Program-made: the position numbers and the translations under genes
In this document: positions 57,316 through 64,000 of the stretch, in pieces
Numbering within the stretch: the stretch's first letter is position 1
Layout of the letters: every line of letters begins with the position of its first letter
The notes under the pieces: model-generated
What the model was told of the DNA's origin: nothing
What the model saw: only the letters and a program-made list of their open reading frames with translations
Databases searched by the model: none
NCBI RefSeq assembly: GCF_005080745.1
Contig: NZ_CP033004.1
Coordinates: 75,241 to 139,240, forward strand
Reading direction: 5' to 3'
DNA length: 64,000 nt
Source: Buchnera aphidicola (Melaphis rhois)
GTDB taxonomy: Bacteria > Pseudomonadota > Gammaproteobacteria > Enterobacterales > Enterobacteriaceae

Positions 57316-59715
57316 ATGGAATTCAGCGAAAAATGGTTGAAAGAATGGACAGGGTCAGATATTAATACTTGTTTATTAAGTGATCAGATGACACAACTAG
57401 GATTAGAAGTAGAAAAAGTTACTAAAATCAAAAATATATGTACTAATTTAATTGTTGGTAAAATAATTAAATGTTTAAGACATTATAGTATGTCTAAATT
57501 ATTATTGTTTCAAGTAAATATCGGGAACGATAAACACATTCAAGTTATATCAAGAGAAATCAATTTTATATTAGGAATGAACATAATTATAGCGACTAGA
57601 AGTTCTGTACTATTTGATTATGCATTTATTAAATTGATTGAATTAAAAAGATTAAAATATGATGGAATTATTTGTTTTTGTGAAGATATTGGCGTAATAA
57701 ATTTTGATAATGGTTTAATTGTTTTACCGTCTGATCTTGCTGTAGGTTCAGATGTAAATAAATATTTCTCTTTAGACGATAATATAATTAAAATTAGTAG
57801 TACTCCTAATCGTGCAGATGCATTAAGTATATTGGGTATAGCAAGAGATATTGCAGCGTTGAATAATTTACCTTTGTCATGTATTAAGAAGTATCCTCGT
57901 GCAGTTAATATGTCAGAAAAGTTAGATATATTGATTAATATTCCAGATGTATGTTTTCGTTTTTTTGGACGAGTTATAAGAAATATTAATGTATTGCAAA
58001 ACACTCCATTTTGGATGTCAGAAAAGCTTAGACGCTCTTCTGTTTTTTCTTCTAATATTATTAATAACATTATAAATTATGTTTTAGTAGAGCTCGGACA
58101 ACCTTTATATATTATTGATTTAAATAGTATTGTGAAAAAAATTATTATAAGAAAATCTTTAAAAAATGAAACGTTTTTAAATTGTAACAATGAACGTAGC
58201 ATCATTGACGATGATACAATTGTTATTTCAGATGAAGAAAAAATATTAGTTCTAGGTGGGCATATTAACTCTTGTGTTTCAAATATAAGTTTTAGTTCGA
58301 AAAGTTTATTTTTAGGGTGTGCTGCTTATAATCACAGTGACATATTTAAGACGTCTCTAAAATATGGGTGTAAAAATATTTTTACCGATCGTTATGAGCG
58401 TGGAATCGATTTAAACATGCAATTTGAAGCGTTAGAATATGCTACAGATTTAATTGTTCGATTTTGTAATGGTGAATCTAGTGACATTACAACGAAAATT
58501 GAAAATAAAAAAATATTTAATCAAAACCTTATCAAATTATATCAAAAAAAATTATATAATATTATTGGATTTGTTATTGATAGTGAATTAGTTACTTATA
58601 ATTTAGTAAAATTAGGTTTTAAAGTAACTATTTTTGATCAGTATTGGTTAACTATTCCTCCTAGTTGGAGATTTGATATTAAAATAGAGGAAGATGTTAT
58701 TAGTGAATTATTGCGTATATTTGGATATAGTAAAGTATTTTCTGCTCCTTTAACGAGGCATACTAATATTTCATATGATGATGAGATGTATACTTCATTA
58801 AAAAGAGCTAAATTATATTTAGTAGATCAAGGGTATCATGAAATAATTACATATGGATTTGTTAATCCTGACATTCAAAAATTATTGTTTCCTAATATTA
58901 CCCCTTTATATTTATCTAATCCTATTTCTAGAGAAATGTCATCAATGAGAATTTCTTTATGGACTGGTTTACTATCAAGTGTTAGCTATAACCAAAACAG
59001 ACAAGAAAACAGGCTTCGTCTTTTTGAAAGTGGATTATGTTTTTCATATAATTCTAGAGAACAGTTAGGAGTAACTCAAAGTATGTATTTGTCTGGTGTA
59101 TTAAGTGGGTATAGAAATACGCTTCATTGGGATATATTAGATAAACAAGTTGACTTCTATGATGCAAAAGGTGATGTCGAATCTATATTAGATTTATTAG
59201 GAAAGTTGTCTGAAGTAGAATTTAAAAAATGTGATATCCTGGGATTACATCCTTGTCAAAGTGTTTCTATTTATTTAAAAGATAAAATCGTTGGATTTTT
59301 AGGTGTTGTTAATTCAAATATAGAGAAAAAATTAAATTTAAAAGGTAAAGCTGTTGTTTTTGAATTAATTTGGGATAAGATTACATTTCTTAAACATGTT
59401 AAAATACAAAAAGTTTCTGAATATCCTAGAAGTGTTAGAGATATTTCTATAATTGTGGATGATATAGTTTCAGTAGGAGAAATTATTACAGAATGTAAAA
59501 AGTTTTCTTTCGAAAACATCGTAGATATAAGTTTATTTGACATTTTTCGTAGTGATAAAATAGGGATAAGAAAAAAAAGTTTAGCTTTTCGTTTTTTATT
59601 TGGAAATAAAAATAAAACTTTAACAGAAGAAGAAATTTCAAACATTTTGAGACAATGTATTTTGGCGTTAAAATTAAAATTTAAGATAATATTGAGAAAA
59701 GATATTTTAAATTAG
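57316..59715 (+). CDS. pheT: Phenylalanyl-tRNA synthetase, beta subunit, with altered editing domain
   Basis: 799 residues (E. coli 795), with the N-terminal FSEKWLKEW start, an OB-fold/EMAP-like domain, B3/B4 editing domain, B5, catalytic-like core and C-terminal ferredoxin-fold anticodon domain. Structural landmarks (STPNRADALSILGIARDIA, PPSWRFDIKIEEDVISELLR, RISLWTGLLSSVSYNQNRQ) are kept. In the B3/B4 region PMHAFD reads PLYIID, LLECAFF reads FLGCAAY and HTDAS reads KNIFT. So the residues I recall as H261, E334, T354 and A356 are replaced. Tyr-tRNA(Phe) editing is probably lost. The EMAP-like CGAPN motif is also gone. Confidence 0.95.
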   Translation: MEFSEKWLKEWTGSDINTCLLSDQMTQLGLEVEKVTKIKNICTNLIVGKIIKCLRHYSMSKLLLFQVNIGNDKHIQVISREINFILGMNIIIATRSSVLFDYAFIKLIELKRLKYDGIICFCEDIGVINFDNGLIVLPSDLAVGSDVNKYFSLDDNIIKISSTPNRADALSILGIARDIAALNNLPLSCIKKYPRAVNMSEKLDILINIPDVCFRFFGRVIRNINVLQNTPFWMSEKLRRSSVFSSNIINNIINYVLVELGQPLYIIDLNSIVKKIIIRKSLKNETFLNCNNERSIIDDDTIVISDEEKILVLGGHINSCVSNISFSSKSLFLGCAAYNHSDIFKTSLKYGCKNIFTDRYERGIDLNMQFEALEYATDLIVRFCNGESSDITTKIENKKIFNQNLIKLYQKKLYNIIGFVIDSELVTYNLVKLGFKVTIFDQYWLTIPPSWRFDIKIEEDVISELLRIFGYSKVFSAPLTRHTNISYDDEMYTSLKRAKLYLVDQGYHEIITYGFVNPDIQKLLFPNITPLYLSNPISREMSSMRISLWTGLLSSVSYNQNRQENRLRLFESGLCFSYNSREQLGVTQSMYLSGVLSGYRNTLHWDILDKQVDFYDAKGDVESILDLLGKLSEVEFKKCDILGLHPCQSVSIYLKDKIVGFLGVVNSNIEKKLNLKGKAVVFELIWDKITFLKHVKIQKVSEYPRSVRDISIIVDDIVSVGEIITECKKFSFENIVDISLFDIFRSDKIGIRKKSLAFRFLFGNKNKTLTEEEISNILRQCILALKLKFKIILRKDILN

Positions 59716-60121
59716 TTTTAATGGTATAATATGTAGCTGCTAAAATAAATATTAACTCAAGCAGAATGCTAGAATGTATTATCTAAATTATAATTAACAA
59801 TGTTTAATAATAGAATTCGTCATTGATAGTTTATCATATTAATTTGGCGTGCATATTTCAAATATGTATTGGATTATCTTAAAAAACATTTTTTGATTTT
59901 CTATTATTTATCTATATCGCATTATTAAAAAAGTTTAAGATATACGATTAGACAAGATAGTATTATATTATGAAAGAATTTTAATTATGTTTGAAATTTT
60001 AAATTTATATAGTATTTTAAAATAGACATTATAAAAAATATTTATATTTTATTAGATTTGATTTAAATTTTATTTTGATGTTGTAAAATAATTAAATTAT
60101 ATAAAGGTTTTTCTTAAATAT
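59716..60121. other. Intergenic spacer pheT-secD
   Basis: About 400 bp of AT-rich sequence. In E. coli pheT is followed by ihfA; no IHF-alpha frame is found here, and no yajC before secD. Nothing else recognised. Confidence 0.5.
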
Positions 60122-61981
60122 ATGTTTTCTCGTTTTGCATTATTTAAATTATATATAATAATAATTTTATTATTATTAGGAATAGTTTATGCATGTCCTA
60201 ATTTTTATAAAAATACTTTTTTAATAAAAATAAGCTTGATAAAAAATTATAGTTATCATTATTCTCCTAAAAAGCATATATTAGACGTTGTTAATGTTTT
60301 AAAAAATAAACATCTTAATTATGTTAAATTAGAAGTAAAAGATAGAAGTGTATTTCTACATTTCAAGAATATCAATTCACAATTAGAAGCATTTGAAGTA
60401 TTAAATAAAACATCGTTATGTAAAACGAGTGTTATATCTCTTCGTTCTAATACTAGTTTTCCTAAGTTTTTTAGTATTTTTGGTGCTAAACCAATTTTAC
60501 TAGGATTAGATTTACAAGGTGGAACTCGTTTTTTATTACAAGTAAATACTAATAATGTATTTGAAATACATCGGTTAAGTATAATAAAATATTTTTTAAG
60601 TTATTTTTCTAAAAATAACTACAATAATGTACAAATAAAACCCATTAGCAATTATGGAATAGAATTTAGTTCACCAAATTCTTATTTATTAGATAAAATA
60701 AAATATGAATCTAATGTAAAACGTTTTAATTTGATTTGTAATCGAAAAAGTCAATACGTATTAAGTGCAAATTTCAGTAAAACGTACTTAACATCTATAA
60801 TACAATCGGTTATTGAGAAAAATATATATATATTAAAGAATCGTATACATCATTTGGGTATTTCAGAACCTATAGTACATCAACAAGGTGTTAATTTTAT
60901 TGCTGTAGAATTGCCTGGATTAGAAAATAATATACAAGTTAGAGAAGTGCTTAAAAATAATGTTTCTATAGAATTTCATTTAGTTAATAATAGTGTAGAT
61001 ACTCGTGCAATAAGAAGTAATAATTATATTACTAATGATTCTAAATTATATCGGATGGATAATGTTTTAGTGTTATTGTATAAAAGGCCATTTATGACAG
61101 GAGATTATATTACAGACGCTAACTATATAGTAAATGATTTGAACCAAATATTAGTCAACGTAAAATTAAATCGATTGGGTGGTAAAATTATGTCAGAGAT
61201 TACAAAAAATAATATAGGAGAACATATAGCCATATTGTCTGTAGAATATACTAATGACAAAACAAAATCTAGTAACAATAATATGTTATTATATAAAAAA
61301 GAAAATATTATTAATATAGCTAAAATTAGTTCTATATTGGATGATTCATTTCAAATTATTGGAATACGCGATGTTTCTGAAGCAAAAAAATTGTCTATTT
61401 TACTTAAAACAGGATCTTTTATTTCTCCTGTAACTATCGTAGAAGAAAGTATAGTTGGCCCTTCAATTGGAAAAAAAAACATAAGGAATGGAATTTTAAG
61501 TTGTATAATAAGCATAACATTGTGTTTATGTGTAATGATAATTCGTTATCGTAAGTCTGGATTAATTGCTTTTATTGCATTGATGTTTAATTTTTTATTA
61601 ATTCTTGCAATAATGTCTATTTTGCCGGAAATGGTTTTAACTATGCCTGGAATAGCTAGTATATTATTAACATTAGCTTTTTCTATTGATGCTAACGTCT
61701 TGATTAACGAACGAATAAGAGAGGAAATAAATAACAATGTGTATATACGTGAAGCAGTACATAAGGGATATAACCGGTCATATTTGAGTATATTTGATGC
61801 TAACGTAACGATGTTAATTATATCTATAGTTCTGTATATTGTTGGAACTGATGTGATAAAAAATTTTGCCATAACTACTATTGTAGGTATTTTTACTTCT
61901 CTTTTTAGTTCTTTATTTGTTACTCGAACCATAGTTCAAGTTTTTTATCCTGACAATAAAATTAGAAATTTATCTATATAA
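60122..61981 (+). CDS. secD: Protein translocase subunit SecD
   Basis: RND-like membrane protein that with SecF uses the proton motive force to complete export through SecYEG. The 619-residue product (E. coli 615) has an N-terminal helix (about 9-27) and the conserved LGLDLQGGTRFLLQV. A large periplasmic P1 domain follows, then about five C-terminal helices with GPSIGKKNIRNG, LTMPGIASILLTLAFSIDANVLINERIREE. Full length. It lies 9 bp from the proposed secF start. Confidence 0.96.
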   Translation: MFSRFALFKLYIIIILLLLGIVYACPNFYKNTFLIKISLIKNYSYHYSPKKHILDVVNVLKNKHLNYVKLEVKDRSVFLHFKNINSQLEAFEVLNKTSLCKTSVISLRSNTSFPKFFSIFGAKPILLGLDLQGGTRFLLQVNTNNVFEIHRLSIIKYFLSYFSKNNYNNVQIKPISNYGIEFSSPNSYLLDKIKYESNVKRFNLICNRKSQYVLSANFSKTYLTSIIQSVIEKNIYILKNRIHHLGISEPIVHQQGVNFIAVELPGLENNIQVREVLKNNVSIEFHLVNNSVDTRAIRSNNYITNDSKLYRMDNVLVLLYKRPFMTGDYITDANYIVNDLNQILVNVKLNRLGGKIMSEITKNNIGEHIAILSVEYTNDKTKSSNNNMLLYKKENIINIAKISSILDDSFQIIGIRDVSEAKKLSILLKTGSFISPVTIVEESIVGPSIGKKNIRNGILSCIISITLCLCVMIIRYRKSGLIAFIALMFNFLLILAIMSILPEMVLTMPGIASILLTLAFSIDANVLINERIREEINNNVYIREAVHKGYNRSYLSIFDANVTMLIISIVLYIVGTDVIKNFAITTIVGIFTSLFSSLFVTRTIVQVFYPDNKIRNLSI

Positions 61982-61990
61982 GGTTTGTAC

Positions 61991-62920
61991 GTGTTTTATT
62001 CATACAATATAAATATATTAAATAAAAAGCAATCAATACATAATTTTATGTATTGGAAAAACTTTTATTTTTTTTTATCAACAATTTGTATTTTATTGTC
62101 AATATTGAGTATTGGAATATTTGGGTTTAACTGGAGTATTGATTTTACAGGTGGTTTTCTTTTAAAAGTTCACTGTGACGAATTAATAGAAATTGATAAA
62201 ATATTAGATATTTCAAATAGTATTGGATTAAAAAATATTCACATTAGTCATTTTGGAAGTATTCATGATGTTATAATACGTTCTTCTTATTTGCCTAATA
62301 TATCTATATTAGATTTTTCTCATAAAATACTTTCAGTATTTTACAGATATTCACAATCAAAATCTCAGATTACTTGTTCTGAATACATTGGTCCTAGTGC
62401 AGATAATAATTTAATAAAGACATTATTTTTATCTTTAATACTAGCTTTTTTATTTCTGTCTATTTATATAGTATTAAGATTTTCATGGAGTTTATCTATA
62501 GGAATTTTGTTGTCATTACTACATGATGTTTTATTAACTTTAGGCTGTATTTCTATTTTTAGAATTGAAATGAATTCTATAATTATAGTGTCTTTATTGT
62601 CTATTATAGGATATTCACTGAATGATAGCATCGTAGTTTCAGATCGAATTCGTGAAAATATTAAAATATTTGAGTATTTATCATTTTTGGATGTATTGAA
62701 TTTATCTTTAACTCAAGTATATAGTAGAACATTAATTACTTCAGCTACTACATTTTCAGTAGCAGCAATATTATATTATTTTGGCAATGAGATAATTAAA
62801 TCTTTTTCTTTTACAATGATGCTTGGTATATTTGTTGGCACATTATCTTCTATTTACGTTTCTTCGTCGCTATCGTTTCAATGTTACAAAATTATAAATA
62901 ATGATAAAAAAAGATCATAA
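61991..62920 (+). CDS. secF: Protein translocase subunit SecF
   Basis: Partner of SecD with six membrane helices. Key segments: FGFNWSIDFTGGFLLKV near the N-terminus, YIGPSADNNLIKT, LLHDVLLTLGCISIF and IIGYSLNDSIVVSDRIREN. GTG 61991, preceded by AAGG, is preferred to the in-frame TTG at 61985. The product is about 309 residues (E. coli 323). It is convergent with glyS, 12 bp apart. Confidence 0.95.
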   Translation: MFYSYNINILNKKQSIHNFMYWKNFYFFLSTICILLSILSIGIFGFNWSIDFTGGFLLKVHCDELIEIDKILDISNSIGLKNIHISHFGSIHDVIIRSSYLPNISILDFSHKILSVFYRYSQSKSQITCSEYIGPSADNNLIKTLFLSLILAFLFLSIYIVLRFSWSLSIGILLSLLHDVLLTLGCISIFRIEMNSIIIVSLLSIIGYSLNDSIVVSDRIRENIKIFEYLSFLDVLNLSLTQVYSRTLITSATTFSVAAILYYFGNEIIKSFSFTMMLGIFVGTLSSIYVSSSLSFQCYKIINNDKKRS

Positions 62921-62932
62921 AATATAATTTTT

Positions 62933-64000
62933 TTAATATAAAATTGAAAAGTTAGCTACATTTAGAAATAAATTTTGGATTTTTTTTAACATAGTTAGTC
63001 TATTGATTTTTATAGAATAATTTTTATCTTGTATTTTAATATTGTTAAAGAAATCACAAACTGGTTTATATAGATTATACAATTCGAGTAAAATTAATTT
63101 ATATTCTTTTTTTACAAAAAGTAATTGTATCTTGTTTTGTATACTTTCTAACAATGATATTATTATTTTTTCTTCTTGTTTTTTTATAAGTTCATATTTT
63201 ATTTCTTCATATAGAACTTCATTAGATAAAATTAATATACTAGAAATTCGCTTATGAGTTAAAATTAGTAACTTTAAAGCGTCTGAATGATATATATCAG
63301 ATATTGCTTTTATTCGAGCGTCTATATCTAGTAATTGTGTAATATTACATGTTAATACAGATTTTATTACAGAAGGAATATGTTTTTGTTTAATATATAT
63401 AAAATAAATTTTATCTAAAATAAATTTTTTCAAACTTTTTAAAATAAGCGTTTTATCTTCGATATTATTATATATATTTAACGATTGATTTAGTAACTTG
63501 AATAAATCAATAGACAGCTTATTTGTTAAAATAATTCGAATAATTGCAATAGCTAAGCGCCGTAGAGAAAATGGATCTTTATCTCCAGAAGTAGAATTTT
63601 TACCGATAGTAAATAAACCAACTAAAGTATCAATTTTATCGGCTAATGCTAGAGAATAAGATACAGGATTCAATGGAACTATATCTTGAGATGTTCGAGG
63701 CAAGTAGTGTTCTTTTATAGCTTTAGCTACATTTTTTGATTCACCATGGTGTAATGCGTAATACATCCCTATATAACCTTGCATTTCTGGAAATTCGAAT
63801 ACCATATCGGTCATTAAATCACATTTACATAGATTTGCGGCTCGTATGCAATCTTTTATATCGGCGTGAGTAAATTGTATTATCCAAGTAACGAGTTCTT
63901 TAATTCGATTTGTTTTTTCAAAAATAGACCCTAAAGAAGTTTGAAAAATGACATTTTTTAATAACGATCTATAGTTATTAAACGGTATTTTTTGATCTTT
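62933..64000 (-). CDS. glyS: Glycyl-tRNA synthetase beta subunit, C-terminal half (5' end outside window)
   Basis: The frame is open through the right edge; the ATG at 63814 is internal. The visible part includes LKNVIFQTSLGSIFEKTNRI, CKCDLMTDMVFEFPEMQGYI, EHYLPRT, YSLALADKIDTLVGLF and SGDKDPFSLRRLAIAIIRI, in GlyS order. It ends FLNVANFSILY like E. coli (LFLRVADISLL). About 355 of the usual 689 residues are present. It is the tRNA-binding subunit of the alpha2beta2 GlyRS; glyQ would be expected upstream, outside the window. Confidence 0.95.
   Translation of the reverse strand, partial: KDQKIPFNNYRSLLKNVIFQTSLGSIFEKTNRIKELVTWIIQFTHADIKDCIRAANLCKCDLMTDMVFEFPEMQGYIGMYYALHHGESKNVAKAIKEHYLPRTSQDIVPLNPVSYSLALADKIDTLVGLFTIGKNSTSGDKDPFSLRRLAIAIIRIILTNKLSIDLFKLLNQSLNIYNNIEDKTLILKSLKKFILDKIYFIYIKQKHIPSVIKSVLTCNITQLLDIDARIKAISDIYHSDALKLLILTHKRISSILILSNEVLYEEIKYELIKKQEEKIIISLLESIQNKIQLLFVKKEYKLILLELYNLYKPVCDFFNNIKIQDKNYSIKINRLTMLKKIQNLFLNVANFSILY

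Noticed and set aside
57618-58070. Minus-strand ORF of 150 codons inside pheT
   Set aside because: Fully contained in a well-conserved gene and without recognisable motifs; antisense shadow.
59716-60121. ihfA or yajC remnant between pheT and secD
   Set aside because: No frame resembles IHF-alpha or YajC; only AT-rich sequence with stops.
61546-61932. Minus-strand ORF inside secD
   Set aside because: Antisense shadow of conserved membrane helices of SecD.
1-64000. CRISPR arrays, insertion sequences, prophage, rRNA genes or replication origin
   Set aside because: No regularly spaced repeats, transposase motifs, phage genes, rRNA sequence or DnaA-box cluster noticed on either strand.

Overview
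The window is a gene-dense, very AT-rich (by eye roughly three quarters A+T) piece of a reduced gammaproteobacterial chromosome. Almost every gene is a recognisable orthologue of an Escherichia coli gene in E. coli-like local order, but short operons that lie far apart in E. coli are fused by deletion. Essential amino acid synthesis (his, aroC/aroH, dapA/dapE) sits beside a flagellar basal-body operon with no filament or chemotaxis genes. This points to Buchnera aphidicola, the aphid endosymbiont. A gall-aphid (Fordini-type, e.g. Baizongia) lineage is a guess from memory that I cannot verify here.

Layout: 1-8202 is the flagellar export/switch operon fliG(partial)-H-I-J-K-M-N-O-P-Q-R. 8460-8865 is rpmB-rpmG on the minus strand. 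9001-11658 is a truncated tamB. 11846-15225 holds ppa, pmbA, the RNase P RNA rnpB and rsmI. 15575-25899 holds fabB, talA-tktB, dapE, dapA, aroC and smrB, separated by long AT-rich spacers. 26548-33626 is a complete, tightly overlapped hisGDCBHAFI operon, followed by gnd, dcd and metG. 37628-41309 holds tilS, tRNA-Val(GAC), mdtK/norM and ribE. 41919-47736 is rsxABCDGE-nth. 47874-52738 holds tyrS, an isolated sufA, ydiK and aroH. 52935-59715 is the translation cluster thrS-infC(AUU start)-rpmI-rplT-pheS-pheT. 60122-62920 is secD-secF. 62933-64000 is the C-terminal half of glyS.

The most striking signal is not a new gene system but a repeated lesion. In fliH, fliJ, fliK (twice), fliN and dcd, and probably rpmB, the conserved protein is split between two frames exactly at a run of 9-11 A. 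In every case adding a single A (or a -1 ribosomal slip at A AAA AAA/G) restores a full-length protein whose size matches the E. coli orthologue. The reconstructed parts carry diagnostic motifs: the FliH WxxW docking motif, the Dcd N-terminus and the FliK C-terminus. This fits the known poly(A) transcriptional slippage of insect endosymbionts, but the single direction also makes homopolymer under-calling a serious alternative.

Other signs of functional erosion: FliG has lost most torque-generating charges and FliM its CheY-binding N-terminus, so the basal body is probably a non-rotating export device. Threonyl- and phenylalanyl-tRNA synthetases have lost their editing-site residues while keeping catalytic motifs. 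MetRS and TamB lack their C-terminal domains, and the RsxC tail repeats are nearly gone. No mobile elements, CRISPR arrays, phage genes or rRNA genes are seen. I found no credible previously undescribed gene system.
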